Origin: Durusdinium trenchii
Lineage: Eukaryota; Sar; Dinophyceae; Suessiales; Symbiodiniaceae
DNA length: 64,000 nt
NCBI GenBank assembly: GCA_963970005.1
Contig: CAXAMN010021584.1
Coordinates: 62,001 to 126,000 of the forward strand
Reading direction: 5' to 3'
The notes beneath the pieces are model-generated. The model searched no databases. It saw only the letters and a list, made by a program, of their open reading frames with translations, and was not told where the DNA came from. Shown here piece after piece: positions 21,681-35,400 of this stretch (position 1 is its first letter; each line of letters starts with the position of its first letter). Made by a program: the position numbers and the translations under genes.

Positions 21681-24600
21681 AAGACTTGTTCAAACATCCA
21701 AATGCTGAAGAGGTCTGCACCAGCTTCTTCAAAGTGACCGAGCTTGATCCCCTGGTTTGAGGTCACAAACAGGCCTGGAAATGGTCACCCTGGATTGCAA
21801 GAGGGTGTTTCAAGCATCTACAGAGACCAAGAGTAGAACAACTGTTTCCATTGCAAAATGCTGGCAAGACGTGTTCCTTTTTCGAGACCAAGAGGGTGTT
21901 TCCTGATGGGGGTCCATGGGGGCCTTCATGGGGCGTAACAGGAAAGAATATGGCATAGACCTGTGACGAAAGCAACTCTAGGAGCGCTGGAGCGCTTCCC
22001 AGCTGCAGAAAGATCAATCACCTGGGAAAGACTTCTGTTGTCCACAGCCATGGGTGATGATCATCATGATCCCAACTCTTGTCCACGAAAGATTGATGAG
22101 TTCCATCACCTGACCATTTTGAGATCTTCTCACGTGGACCACTTTCTATCTCATGCCCCCCCTATATAGCCCCATGAAAAAGGCTGCACGTCCTCACTAG
22201 CTGCGAGCCGCAAGTAGCCCACTAGGCCCTCGCACATGTGCAGGCCAAAGAAGCCTGGCCAATGCTGAATCAAACGCTTAATTAAAATCGACATGCTATC
22301 AAACCAGCGGCCCCCCATTCTGTGGCCAGGCAAAGGTACAGTAGCTGACTGCAGGGCTCATCTTAAACCGACAAGCAGACAAGCCAAGGACGCTCTCCCC
22401 TGCCTTTCCCGAAACGTGAGCTGAGCTGGGCTGCAGTGCAGGAAACGGAACGAGGAACGTTTGCTTATTGAACTTGAGTGGGCTCGGCGAAAGTGAGAAG
22501 TGACTGACACTTCGACTTCTATTAGTCTGTCCCAGGCAAGGGTTGGGTCTCTAATGTCATAGATCTGACAAGGTTTCAGCAGAAGGCATCTTCGGGGCAC
22601 AGTTTGTGGGAGGCGCTCAATGTCGTGAGGTGGCTGTTGGCTATGCTGTTGATCTTTTCATCTCTTGGTCGCCCATAAATCTTGAGACTCCTCGTGGCAG
22701 CGAATCCGGTCGAATCCGCACTTGACAAAAAAAATGAAGGAAAGTGACATATGACCTGTGAAACTATGGGTGGTAAAAAACAATCTATGTCATCAGGTAT
22801 TCAGCCTATATGCCAGACCTCCTATCTCATCAAAACATACCTGGCGCATTGATGTTGTCTCACAAATGTTGTCTCGATTGCATGATTTGAAGAGGTATAT
22901 ATTTGACATTTAAACTTAAGCACACATGACCTAGGAGCCTGCCGCCAACATAGCATGTGGCAACTAGGGGTAGGATGGGATAAAATAGGAAAACGATTGT
23001 ATGAATTCCGGAGCGGCAACCTAGTTTTTCCTGTGGGAAAACATGGAAAAACTAAAGGAGCGCGCCTAAGTCATGGAAGCGTTCATCAGTCATATTGTCT
23101 CCTTGGGCACGGTATTGATGCTATTCCTTGTTTGAGTTATGTACTGGCAAAAGGTCCGCACCTCCTAGGTCCTCCTAGTGTGTACTACATTTTGCAACCT
23201 TGTCTACCGACTGATGACTCAAAATTAGAAAACGCTGTGGCCCCCAACTCCTATGCCACTAGCCCAGCAAATTCCTACGTCATTAGCCCTCAGTTGTACT
23301 AGCATTGCTTGATCGCAGGCACGAGGATCCGGGATGCTGTGCCTCGCGGCTGACCGGGCGCATGGCACGGCCACAGCCGGATCAAGCGTTCAGAGTTCAC
23401 TCCTCTGCTCGTTCACTAGGCGTTGGAGCGGCTTCGTCTGGAGCGGCTTCGTCTGGAGGAAAACACCTCGTCCCATCGGTGTCCGCCCAAATCCACGGGT
23501 CGCAAGATGCTGTTGCATGTATGTCATGGCGTGTCTTGTTGCCCAGACACTTTCACCACAGGTCCCGAGAAAATCTCACTTTGCTCATGAGCTCTTCTCG
23601 GGCTCACTTTGCTTGGGATTTTCTCACTTGGAGCCTTTTCAGGAGAAGTCTAGCTTTAGCTCTCCTTCGTTTCGAGTGCTGGGAGTGAGGATCTCGAGGA
23701 TTCTCACCGTCAAAGACCACGGGTCGCAACCGTCGAAAGACTTCAGATCAGTGACACCTGGAGAGTCGGCTGTCTTTCTCATGTCGGACCCGTCCAGGAG
23801 CGGTCGGACCGCCCATCGGAGGTTGAATGGGACTTCGGCTGAGCCTCCAACTGGACGTGTTGAGACTTGAAAAACCACCCCAAAACCTGCAACATGGGGG
23901 CTGAACATGGCATCCAAGGCTGCCCATCGGCGCAAATCTATCTTAAGATTGATGAGCTTCCTTCTGCGAGTGCAGGGGGCACTGATTCGGGCGCGGGATC
24001 GGCTTTTCTGAGGCCAGACAACGGTGTTAGTTCACAACCGTGCGTACCTGGGCGCAAAGAGAAGCAGCCGAGGTTGACAGAGGCCCCGGGCAGCGGCCGA
24101 TTCACAGCATGTAGCAAATGCAGGTTTCCCCCCGTGACTACATCTGATGCGGGACCCACCGTTCCAGAAGTGGAATGCAAGCTCTGGTGGGCAATTCTTC
24201 CGACTGTACATCGAGCCAGACAGCAGACATCCAAAAGAGCCGTAGAAGGAGAAGAGCTGCACCTACCTGGTCAGTAAACACAGGCAGAACAGAAATTCCA
24301 TACCCTTAGCTGCCGACCACGGCCAGGGGGCCAGGGAAGGAAGCACAGGGACTTCGACTCCCTCACTGGACACCTGGGCCTCAATGTTGATGGCAAATGA
24401 TCATCCGTTCAAGCAGCGCCAAAACTGCCAGAGCAGTACAGCACGGAATAGGTTGCTCCCTTCTTGAGCTGTCCTTTTGTTGCCGGGAGGCGGCAGCGGC
24501 CATCAGTTACAGGGCATGGGGAAGACCAAATAATGAACAGCGTGGGCGCGAGTGGCCTGATCAGCTGCTATCTGACTCCGGACACCTCCCCCAAAAAAAG

Positions 24601-25849
24601 AGTTGTTCCAAGGCGGAAGATCTGCAGGTGCGAAAAAAAAAAAAGCTTCGGTCTTCATAGTCAGCCTATTCAACGGGTATAGGCAAAAGGGCTTTCATGT
24701 TCTAAGAATTCCCTGAAACGCCATCCGCTGGCACGAACAACCACCAAGCAGCTTGGTGGATTTGAAGCCATCCCAGTCTGGTCCTGTCATGAGTATCCGT
24801 GAGTGCTGCTACGGTCGGACACCTGCTAACATGTGGACCGTGAAAATGGAACACATTGATATGCATGTGGCCTTCTGCTCATCATCCCCATCCTTGTCGA
24901 ACATCCGAACATCCAACCTCCTCCTCTTTTTCCGACGCAAAGAGATCAGCATGTGCCGTGAAGCCTTCTAGGCAGGAGCCTTCTGATCGCGGCGCCGCTC
25001 GCGGTGCCGCTGTCAGGAAGCAAGCACTCTGTGCACTCTGTGCATGCATCATCAACTGGGAGCTGATAAATTCAGGTGCTGCACCCTGTTGAACTCCAGC
25101 ATGTGTTTTATGCTCTGTTCTGCTCTGTTCTGCTTGCTTGCGATCCCTCTCAATCTCTCTAAGATTGCACCAGGTTCGGCCAAGCGGAGTTTCCCCAATG
25201 GCCAAATCCGAAGCTGGCCTGGCACGCAGCTTTGGTGGAATTGTGGCTGTGAAGCATGGTGAAGCGCTGTAATTAAAGAATACATCAAATCTGCCGTTGT
25301 CAAAGAGCAAATGTCTGCCCGAATTGCAATCACTCACCCATGAAATAGATTAGGGCATATGTGGTGATTGATCATTTACTACATCCTTGTCTGCCAAATA
25401 TGTGGTTACCTTTTGCGACACCAATTGAATTGGGAGACCATGATCATCGAAAGGTTTGGGAATAGCTAGGCCGTCTATCTACCCAGTGCCGCCTTGACAT
25501 CTTGCCTCACCTGGAGTCACAGAGCAAAAAAAAACGCTCAGTCTTAGAGTCTTAGGGCCTCCAGAACGGCCTCCCCAAACGTTGTATACAGCATAGGCAC
25601 ATAGAACTATATAGAGCCACAAGACAATCGAAACAGGTGGCATGAAACAGCATCAATCATCTGGTTGCTGATGATTCTATAGTACCGTGCTGTGAACAAA
25701 AAAAGAATTGCCGGCGGTCGCCATCTTTTTGGGATCGTCTTGCTTGCAGAATGTGTTGAAATAGTGAGTTGCATCTTCCAAGGTGCTTCTCATGGAGGTT
25801 CCAATCCTACGTCCCCCGCTCGAAGGACACAACCATATAAACCCTCTAC
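21681..25849. other. No gene resolved
   Basis: All frames are broken by stops. A 15-base unit (ggagcggcttcgtct) is repeated in tandem at 23426-23460. Some short stretches read like coding sequence (22600-22360 minus; 23305-23690 plus) but none is flanked by splice signals good enough to call. Confidence 0.4.
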
Positions 25850-25891
25850 CTGCAGACCTCTGACCATCCGGTTGAGGCCACGACGCAGCCG
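25850..25891 (-). CDS. Candidate internal exon, unknown gene
   Basis: A 42-base open stretch, RLRRGLNRMVRGLQ, has AG before it and GTAGAGG after it on the minus strand. The pattern of Arg and Leu faintly recalls dynein heavy-chain sequence, but this is too short to assign. Confidence 0.25.
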
Positions 25892-26140
25892 CTGCATCTC
25901 CAATACCAGTGAGATCAGACACAAACGAAAACGGATCCTTTTGCCTCGGAGTCGACGGATCGAGTCGGCGGATTCAACGCCCAACCCACCTCTCCGAGTC
26001 TTTTTGACTCGACTGGCGCCGATGGGAGGATTGCACTTGCATGCATTCGAGATCATTGATAAAGTTATGGTCGTCATTTTATTTGGGCCGCACCCCGAGA
26101 TTCAATGATATTTAAATATACTTGTGTTTTAAATGTTTAT

Positions 26141-26329
26141 TTAGGCATAAAAAGGCCGAATCTTCTGCCCAGTCTTCGTCTCCAAGCGCAGGACTTTGGA
26201 GTCGTCTCCAAGACCGAGGGGATGTATGGCCTCACCGGCCACCGACGTTCGTCGGCCACCAAAAGGCATGTCCTTCGGACGGTGGAAGGGCTGAGGGGCC
26301 GACGCTTTGGCCGCAGTCGGTTGAGCCAT
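26141..26329 (-). CDS. Small protein or terminal exon, 62 aa, unknown
   Basis: ATG at 26329 lies four bases after a pyrimidine tract ending TTAG on the minus strand, the layout of a trans-spliced start. The frame reads MAQPTAAKASAPQPFHRPKD and later LGLGDDSKVLRLETKTGQKI, ending KIRPFYA and TAA. Composition and codon use look coding. Alternatively it is the last exon of a gene whose upstream part is intronic; the frame stays open upstream to about 26440. Confidence 0.5.
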   Translation of the reverse strand: MAQPTAAKASAPQPFHRPKDMPFGGRRTSVAGEAIHPLGLGDDSKVLRLETKTGQKIRPFYA

Positions 26330-26339
26330 GGGCCTAAGG

Positions 26340-27302
26340 CCCAGCTCAAGCAGCAAGCGAAAAGCAAACTCCCAAGGGGAGGACAAACGTTCATAACATC
26401 CAAGTATTACAAAATGCTGGATCAATGCCAGATCCTTCAATGATCCTTCATCCCTGAACCAGGTTTTGGTGGTGCATCTAGAAATGAAACATAAGCGGAG
26501 CCAATGTTAAACAGGAATGCTGAGATCCGGTCTGTCCCAAGCTGCTGGCGCCTGGCCATTTGGCACGGGCCGCATTCCGATGGTCACTGTGTTGGTTCAC
26601 ATGTGTTCACATGTGTTCAACCCTGAAATGTTCATCGGGTAAACTTCTGTAGAACTCCTCTTCACCAATTTCGGGGAACATGAGACGGTGTTTCTTTTTT
26701 CACTTGTAGCATCGTGCAACGCTCGGAAGGATGCGTTTCTGGCGAAACCTTCGCAGGTCGCTTGGAGAGGACCCGCCTCCATAGCCGCTGCTGGGCACCC
26801 CACTCGCGGCGGGTGACAGAAGAGTAGTACCTTGGCGTCGGACTCGGGTGCAAACATACCTGACATGTGGCAAGCTTCACTGCATTTGACTCATCCAACC
26901 GGTCCATGAGTCACGATTCACTCACATGTCGAATAGCAAAGGCGTTTGCGCGCCAATGCTTGCATGGACCGAAAGGTCAACTAACTCAGCAAAAGGTTGA
27001 AGAACGAAGGGGCGAGAAAAAAAGCAAAAACATCAAGCAACTTGCCTTGCTGGTGTGCCTTACTGTTATATTTAACATTTATGTGTTCCTTTAGGTTGAA
27101 GTTTTGGCTGAATCATAGGCCTTCCCAGGCCTGAAGCAAATGTCAGGGACATTTTGTGGTTTCCCCTTCTACCACACAAAATCACAAAACCACATTGTCT
27201 TTATTTCTTATCTGCTTCTTTTGGCATCTTCCACTCCGACGCATGTATAGTTATCTATCTATCTATCTATCTATCTGCACAGGTTGTCGGAGTGTCTCCA
27301 GC
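26340..27302. other. No gene resolved; (TATC)n microsatellite
   Basis: The only structure seen is a TATC run at about 27248-27276, just beyond the minus-strand terminal exon that follows. Confidence 0.4.
27248..27276. repeat. TATC microsatellite
   Basis: About seven tandem TATC units next to the terminal exon at 27303-27464. Confidence 0.85.
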
Positions 27303-30300
27303 TCAGGGGCTTCCAGGCAGTGTGGCAGCGCTGGGATTGAACGGTATGGCGCCACTGCCCAGGCCGCCGCCCAGGCCGCCGCCCAGGCCGCCGCCAAGGC
27401 CCGCGAGGGACGCGGCAGCGGGAGCTGGAGGAGCTGCTGGAGCTGGGGACAGCAGGTCCAAGTCCTACAAGGTGAAGAAACTGGGCTAGACAGCACCAGC
27501 TAGTTGACAGCCAGCTACTGTAGTTGATTCTTTGGTGAAACGGTGAAAGAACACCAACGTCCATTCTTTTAAACTTATGGGCCGTCCCTTTAAAGAGTCT
27601 AAGATTGCTCGGCACCAACGATCTTCAGCAAAACCTGCATGCCTTCGCAACATGGCGACTTTCAACGATCTTCCAGAATCCAACTCTTGCACACCATCAC
27701 GCCATCCTGTGGCAGACTTGTTGATATTGGCTGCGCCGCTGGTGCACCCAGCAAATCCACATCGCTCAGCAATGCTGCCGGTGCCGCGGAAGCTGCGGGC
27801 GGTGCCGCAGAAGCCGCGGCCGGTGCCGCGGAAGCCGTGGCCGGTGGTTCCGACATATCCAGCAAGTCTGGGGCAGGTGCTGCTGCCTCAGGGCAGGTTT
27901 CGATGGCACCTTGACCGACTTCAACTTTGGTCGACTTAGTGATGGGTTCTGCGGTTCGTTCAATCCTTCCTCTCCTTTTCGTGTTTGGTTTCTTCTTGTC
28001 AATGCCAGTTGGAACACCTATGCTGACACCCGGAAGAACTCCATCGAATTAGACTCGGAAAATATTCGTATACCCTGTGTCCCTACCAAACTCTCCGTGA
28101 TCCTCGCACGCGCGATTTGCTTCTTTGTTTTACCTTTGAGATCTCGTGCGGGCCTCAGAGTGTTCTGCAGAAAAAAAGATGGGGGCCCATCATTGCACCG
28201 AACTGGGGGTAAACTTCCATCTACTCAGAAACCGCTGTAAAATGAAGGAGTTCCTGCAACTGAGATCCCGTGCCTTTGCAGGTTTGGCAATCGGCTTCTC
28301 CTGAGCTTTTCTCAGCACGTCACAACTGTCTCACAGGAACTCACCCCAACTAGTTCCATGAAATGTTGCGGAATGTGCCCAAAAAAAGGCTTCCAGGCCT
28401 TCTTTGCAGCCTCCTCCTCGTCAGCTTTCGCACCACTCTCCTGCTTTCGTGGAGACTTCCGGCTCTGTTTTCAGCCCGTTTTGGCCCGCCAGCTCTCGTC
28501 CAATTGCACCGTCTGCGGGGCGTGCGGGGTTCGGCATTCCCCCAATTGACTTTCGTTCATTGCATGAGTCACTAGACGACTTCCCCCCCCCCAAAAAAAA
28601 ATGGCGCTTCCTGTAGGCTCCTGTAGGCTCCTGTAGGTTTGCGCCACAACGGGGTCGACGACGCCACGAAACCCGGAGTCCTCGGTGTTCTCCTTGACTC
28701 TTCCGCTGAAGAGCTTGATGACCTCAGGTCGCTGAAGAGTTGTGTCGGATATGTTTGTATCTCCCATTCTTTCTGGACCAGTGCAGAAAATGGTGCAACA
28801 AATAAAACAAATCGCCTCTAACACGAGATATAACTCAGTTCAAGGCTCAGTTGGAGGCTTCAACATCTTTCTCACGCTGGAAAACTCACAAGCTCACACT
28901 TGGCCTTTTTTATGCTTTCTCCGTTAGACTCCGTCCGAATCCCCTCACTGGCCGCGCCGCGCCGGCTGCGAGGCCCCCGTCCGCCCCCACCTCCGTGGCT
29001 TTGTCGGCACATTGCTGCACCTGCGGGCCGTTCTGCACCGTCGGGTTCAGCTGCGTGGGTCGGGTTCGGCTGCGTGGTTCGGCAAGAAGTGTTCAGCCGT
29101 TGGGCGGTCCACCACCCGCATGCGTCATAAGAGGTAGAAAAAGAGAACGAAGGTCGGTCAGAAGAATCGTCTGAAGAATGGCCCTGGCCCTGGCCCTGGC
29201 ATACAACCCAATGGATGTCTTGCACTAAGGCCAGATCTAATGATCCACCAAATGTCCTGGAGATAGCCTTATATTAGATACCCTTAGATCATTGGAATGC
29301 ATCCAATGGGGAGTTGACCGAACGAACAGGCCGCAGAACAAGCCGGGCCCCCGTTGGAGTCGGTGGCCTCGGTCAGGTGGAGGATGATGCCTTTGGCTTG
29401 TCCCATGACATTCATGGCCACCTCCTGTCGGTGCGGCAACGGAGCAACTGGTGACACATCTTTAAGCAGGTGAGCTTCTTCTTAACGCGTCCTGATGCGA
29501 GATTCTGGAATTTCGCCGGGCAGTTTGTGGGAAGTTTGCCACTTGCTGGTGACACATGCAAGAGTGATTTCATGAAACTTGATAGCTCAAAGTGTAATGT
29601 GAACCGTGAGGCCGAGGAGATGATGCCGCACTTCTCCAAACAGCATTGACTGAAAGACTGGAAGTTGCAAAATGCTCAACAATTGGCGAAGCAACAACTT
29701 GCCTGCATTCCTACCAGACCCCGGTTTCCGCTCGCTCCTTGCCGGCCCCCTCTTTCTTGTAGAGATGCTCCATGGCATACAACACCTGAGGTTCCATCAC
29801 TCCCCAGCCAGAACACACCAAAAACGCAAAACTCACCCAACCATAGAACCCCTGAGCGTCTCACACGAAGGCGTGGTTGCCATGATGTGTCGCCTCGGAG
29901 GCGACCAAAGATCCACATCACCGTCACCAGATTGATGTGAAATGATGGGAGGGTCGGATTTTGGGGGGGCCTTTTTGTGGGATTCCGACACTTGAAAGTG
30001 ATCCAGACACTCCATTCCCAACATTTGGATTCCGACACCATGTTGTGATCCATGAGTCCGTTCCCAACGTTTGAAAGTCATTGAGAGCAATCCTTTTTTT
30101 GGCGTTGAAAGTGTTAGAACTGTTGGACACCACTGACTTCATATTGACTTCATTCCTGCCACGCAGCCGCTACACATCCTGCTGGTTGAGATGGTGAGCT
30201 AAACCAAGCCGCTTCAGTTCATTCAGGAGGGACGTAGGGGGAAGGCCAAGAAGATCAAAGGGCGTGGTTTTGGGGCTCCTGACTCCCCCGGAGGTATCTG

Positions 30301-30397
30301 GTTTAAACAGTGTTGGGCCCGTCCTCCTCTGCGGTGGAACCCTAGGCATGATGGGATCTGCCATGGCAACGCCAAGTGGCCATTGGTGAAGCTGAGT
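27303..30397 (-). CDS. Multi-exon gene with DLL motifs; clathrin-adaptor (epsin)-like candidate
   Basis: Exons read on minus: about 30180-30364 (ATG; MADPIMPRVPPQRRTGP, later LLNELKRLGLAHHLNQQ), 29837-29851 (GFYGW, donor GTGAGT), 29720-29785 (VLYAMEHLYKKEGAGKERAE), 29605-29630, 29489-29504 (ISHQD), 29421 downward (VAMNVMGQAKGIILHLTEAT), 28949-29069 (QVQQCADKATEVGADGG), from 28731 (PEVIKLFSGRVKENTEDSGF), about 28395-28464 (SRKSPRKQESGAKADEEE), about 27707-28000 (PDLLDMSEPPATASAAP, later DVDLLGAPAAQP) and 27303-27464 (LDLLSPAPAAPPAPAAAS, then a Gly-rich tail and stop). Splice phases agree for the first six. DLL motifs in an Ala/Pro-rich tail are typical of clathrin adaptors, and PEVIKLFSGRVKE could belong to an ENTH/VHS-like domain, but neither is proven. 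The unit may be two genes, split near 28.9 kb. Confidence 0.45.
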
Positions 30398-30598
30398 TCA
30401 TCGTAAAAGGCACCTGACATTAAACTAGGGGAACAAGCAAAAGCAGGAGACAAGCCTGGTTGGTGTAGATATGTCGAAGCTGGCGAAAAGCTTTGGAGTT
30501 GGAGATTGCAACAAATCTGATTGCTAGAAACAGCACACCACGGTCACCATCCTCCAGCTTCTTCCGGCTTCTTTCATCCGAAAAAAACGGCTACTGGT

Positions 30599-31488
30599 CT
30601 ACTGGTTGCTAGCAGCAAGGCAGTTTCGTGCATCCGAGCCGCTGGTCAAGGCGATGGGCTTCAGTTCCTTGATCTTGGCCCAAAGCTTGTCTAGCTCCTG
30701 TGAGTTGGGCCTCACCTCGAAGCCAGCGCGTGGGGCGCGCAACCGGTCGAGGTCGCCCCCGAAGCGATCCGAAACCCCGAGGATCCCGTGGAGGGAGAAA
30801 AGGACAGGAAAACATATTCACTTTATATGGATGCATATGAACCCGAAGTCCCAGGTGGTTCAAGATCAGTGACGGCTGGTCATCAGCATTGATGCCTGGC
30901 TGATAAACCCTGCTGTGTGGCCCCCTTCGCCTGCTGAGCTCCGCCAAATCGGTGCCCCAAAAGACTGGGGAAGCGGATCGGATCAACAGAGTCGGGAGAC
31001 ATTCAACAGTTGTGGAACCATGCGATGTGTATGGCTTGGGTCTATCCTAGCAAACCTATCTGGGCCCAGTGGATGATGATGGTTGCAGGCCGAAATCTCA
31101 AAAATAGTGACATAGTGATTTGCTTGTTTACTGGTCCTGTTACAGGTAAGTTCGCACAGACCCAAGGTATGGCCTTCCTTGCATATGCTCACAGAAGTGA
31201 CTCTGCACGCTGCAGAAGTGACTCTGGCGGCCGGGTATTTCTGGCAGAAGTCAGAGATGGCACTGGACGCTTCTTGCCTGCACCACAGGTTTGCGAGAGT
31301 CCAAAGTCTCCTCTTACTTGTTCTTTTGGGGAACGGTGCAATTCGGCGACGAATCCTGGGGACCAAAGTAAGGGTACGGTGACCAGCCCGTAACGCATCG
31401 CCAGCTCAAAAACATGGTTCTGGAGCACCTGTTTCGGGGTCCATTTGCAGCGGGTGATGCGCACAACCTTCTCGACACCAGCCAGACT
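30599..31488 (-). CDS. Multi-exon gene, unknown function (3' part)
   Basis: Exons: 31384-31488 (SLAGVEKVVRITRCKWTPKQ then VLQNHVFELAMRYGL), 31318-31355, 31211-31277 (QEASSAISDFCQKYPAARVT), 30931-30964 (SFGAPIWRSSA) and a terminal exon ending TAG at 30599 (NSQELDKLWAKIKELKP, then IALTSGSDARNCLAASNQ). The first four join in phase (0, 0, 2, 0, 1) with donors GT, GT, GC, GC. The 5' edge of the last exon, near 30790, has no clear AG and is unresolved; another frame is also open there. A possible first exon with ATG at about 31745 (MKKSIANVSPRS, donor GT) follows a pyrimidine-AG signal but its phase does not meet 31488. No domain recognised. Confidence 0.5.
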
Positions 31489-34400
31489 CTGGATCATACA
31501 GGGTTGAAATGGGTTGAAAGATGTTGAAAAACATGAATGATGGGGCACTGCTAGACCTCCAGCAAGTATGGATGCACGCACATGTCTTCTTTCACACAAT
31601 TTGTGCACTTTAAACTTTTAAACGCCAACCAGGTCGCTATACTGAGCTACGCCCATCATTCAAGCGGCTTGGTCCATCATTCGCCGTGTCATGCCAGCAC
31701 CTGGACCGTGGAGACACATTTGCGATGCTCTTCTTCATGGCAGCTGCCTGTCAGCCACCCAAAAATGCAAAGCTCTCAACATTCTCACAGACTCTCACCC
31801 TTCCTTTGTCATCCTTTTTCGATCTTTTGCGTTTTACGGTGCACAGCTTGGATCCACTAGCTTCTCCATCTGAGGTCTTGTTGGTACAGCGTGGCCAATG
31901 AACTGAATCTCTCAGTCTCTCACGAAAATAGGTCTTGTCGGTTAGAAAATAGGTCTTCCACTCTGTAGCCGCTATCCAAAACTACTCTACAGTACTCAAT
32001 GCAAATGATAGCGCGGGGAATGGTAGACAACTCTAACCAGTCTACATTGCCCCCACACTCTATCTTAATTGAGCTGCAGAGATGGGGAGACAGACTCTTG
32101 ATGGATTCACTCAGTCTCTTTTTTTGGATAGGTGCAGGAATTTGCAGGAACTTCTGGACCTTCTTTGGGATGGTAATCAGTAATCCGGTCTTGACACCAG
32201 TGAGCCCGCATCACACCGCTTACCTACCCAAGTAGGTTTCAATTCTGCATTTCGTTTGTAGCCTTTCTGCTGAACTGCACACTACCCTACACCTGGATAG
32301 TCTTTCTAGTCCACATTGCCCTTGTTTTTTCTAGGCCGGTGTCTTCATTTCAGTTGTTTTCCTCAACTGTTCTTTACCAAGGGGGCACATCGCAATACAA
32401 ACAGCAGATCCAAGGATGGAGCCAAGTAAGGTAGAGTAAAGGGATTTGAAATGCCCATGTCGTTTGACAACCTTTGCGTACTGCTACTCGCCATGAACTC
32501 AGAACTCAGCTTAACACTCCGTTCTATACCACCGTAGAGTTCTGCTTCATGCTGTTTGATTTTCTTATTCGTTCATTCAGTGAACCGAATGACAGTGATA
32601 GGGAGGTAAGGTAGACAAGGGACTCTCTCTCTCTCTCTATCGACTGAGCTTGGTCGAGTGTATCACCCAGCACGACCGTATCTCGGAGATGTTTCAATCA
32701 CACGGCTCGAGAAGAGCATCTATTGTCATCTAGTATCATCCTATTATCATCTATTACTATTATCATCTATTACATCGCTCATTTCATAAGAGGTTCGCTG
32801 TCCATCTGCGAACCGATGACAACCCACAAGTGTCATGGATAGGCGAAGAATCAACTCGGTCAGAACTTCCACTTCAATCACCACATCCGCCCCTCCCACC
32901 TTTTGCCGCTCTGCCTCTGCCTCATCGCCACTCTCATCCTCTGAAGGGACCGACCGTGAGGGACAACCTTCTCTTCTGGACCGGAAGACGGTTCCGTCCG
33001 AGAGACGATGAGACTACAAACGACGAGACGACGAGTGTCGAGGATGTTCCCTGCAGAACTCGAGTCTCGGGGCACCTGTTTTTTCAGTGCGAAAACAGAA
33101 TGAAGCAGTTCAGACCGAACGAAGCAGCAGGACTGGACTGGAAGTGTCTAACCATCTGTGGATCGACATCAATCGAGAGTTTCGAATCCAACGACCGGGC
33201 GGAAAAAGGAAGTGGACTCAGTGGACTCATCAGGGCAAGACCACCATTTCACTGAAGCTTCGCAGCATTTCGCAGAAGCATCTTGGCAGTTTCCCTTCCA
33301 ACCGCCAAACCAACCTGCAATCATCTGAACTCGACCCCGCCCCGCTCCTCTAGGCCAACCGCGGAAGCAACGAAAGACTTGAAGTCCGAAGCCATCTCGG
33401 AGATGTCCTGCGAAACCAAGACACTATCTGAAGATTCTCGGCTTTTTAGACTTAGATGTCATCTCTACTGCGGCTCAGTATGCTTAGAGGGTACTCTTCC
33501 ACTTACCCCCTCCCTTGGCACTTGACCCGCCTCCTTTCTTCGGGGTCGCCTGACTTCTGGCACGAACTTGTTTGAACAATTTTGGTTGGTTGATTTCCAA
33601 GGTTTCTCTGCGCATGTTCCTCGCAGCTCTTGATTCGATTGTTTCTCACACAAAATGCACCTCCAAATGCGACCACGAAACAAAACAAACTGCTGACCGT
33701 CTGAGTCTGTTTGTTGACATGTGTCTCCTTTTTATGAGGCAGAGAGCCTTGAACGGTTCCATTTCCCATCTCTATGTGACCTGACAGATGTTTTTCAGTT
33801 GGCCTTTGTCCTTCAGTCACGGATCACATCCGCTCCTGTGTGGCTGCATCGATGACATCGCCCAGGCTTAATGCCACATTGTCCAAAGCGCTACTCACAG
33901 CTGGACCAGACCTGAGTCGCAGTATGCGTCACTAGTCACCCTCCAATATACAGCAGGTAGGTAGGAGGTAGGAGTGAAAACCATCCAAAGAAATCGGAAC
34001 GTCCTGAAGTTCATTTCTAGCTCTTTGTGGTCACGGATTTGGCCATAAGTGCTAGCTTGGTCTCTCCTGCGGGTTGGTGCACCAAAGACCCTGAGTCTGA
34101 GGGGACAGCCTCCTTTGCCAGTCAATGGATCATCTTTGCCAGCAATGACACTCCCAAAAACAAACATACGAGTGCAACAGATCTGGGCCCATTTCCTCTC
34201 CCCATGACTACTTTAAGGGAGCGCGCGTTACTTTCAACAACTGGAAGTGGTGGCAACCATACCAAATCAAAGCTCATCTGCTGGTGGCACAGCGGTTAAT
34301 CACCACATGCAGGGCTGCTTCAAATCTACAATCTACAGGTACGGTATGACATGTCGCATCTCCTTCAGGCATAGTCATAGTCATAGTCATCAGCAACACA

Positions 34401-35289
34401 TGCTGGGTTCGTGCCAGCTGGAGGTCAACAGCCCATGTCCCCGTCCCCAACCTCCAACACCTGCGACAGAAGACCCGAGCCCTTGGGTTTCCTCGCCCCA
34501 TGTCCGTCAATGAAGCCATGGCCCCCCCAGAAGGAGGGCGTCTCCTCGCTGCCCTGGCTGCAGGGAACCGCGGCAGGAGTCAGTCGCCCAACGAAACAGT
34601 GCTTCATGATGGTGTCTGTGTGTTATCGGAGACGGGCGCGCAGCTTGGGGGGCCGATGTGCAGAGTGGGGACCGGTGGAGAAGCGTGGAGAACCCAGACG
34701 GCTGAACAGGGTCGCGTCTTTGGTACTGTACAGCATGTAGTGATTGAAGGCGAAAACAGTGCTGCTTTGCCCTTCTCCCCAGTGGCCCTGCGGGCAAACG
34801 CGTGGCCCTTATCCAACTGCCACCTGCCGAGTGTTCCGGGACACCAGTCCTGACCGTCCTCTGTTTCTTTTTTTGGTGGAATTTTTGGGAACTGGACTAC
34901 ACCAAAACCTCCAGTCTTTTGGAACAAAGGAACTCCAGTCACTCCAGTCAAACTGGGAACTGGAACAAAGGGACCGTCCTTTAAAGCCAAAGGACCGTCT
35001 TGGCAGGGAGTGAGATGAACCCCCACTACAGATTCGTCTTCCCTACCAAGCACCATACTCATCCTTTCATGCGTCCACGCGTTCACCCGCATTCAACGCG
35101 TTCACGCACGGCCTCCGGTGGAGGACAGCAATACCTCGGGGGCGTGGACGGTGCAGGATCGCCATGGAGAAATCACCGGCCCCTCAAATTGCATGGTGGG
35201 AAGTCTGAGGCCCCTTAGAGTCCCAAGCCTGAATGACCACGCGACGGAATGACCCAACATGTGATCTATTGATATCTACTACTGCGCTG

Positions 35290-35400
35290 TCTGGAGTAGA
35301 AGGCCGGTGATTTTGTGCCCTGGTCCACTGAGCCCTTGTCTTGCAAAGGTAGTAGTTGCACTCCCGACAGTCCATCACCTGACGGGAGATCGGCCATTTC
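35290..35400 (-). CDS. Candidate exon with Cys-x2-Cys
   Basis: On minus, AG is followed by VMDCRECNYYLCKTRAQWTR, a short Cys-rich segment (Cx2C and a further Cys) that could bind zinc. The frame is open upstream (EPRREALKRLPCRRKWPI). The 3' edge is not resolved. Confidence 0.25.

Noticed and set aside
23305..23870. Overlapping plus-strand frames of 127 and 178 codons
   Set aside because: Mutually inconsistent frames, tandem 15-base repeat inside, no recognisable protein.
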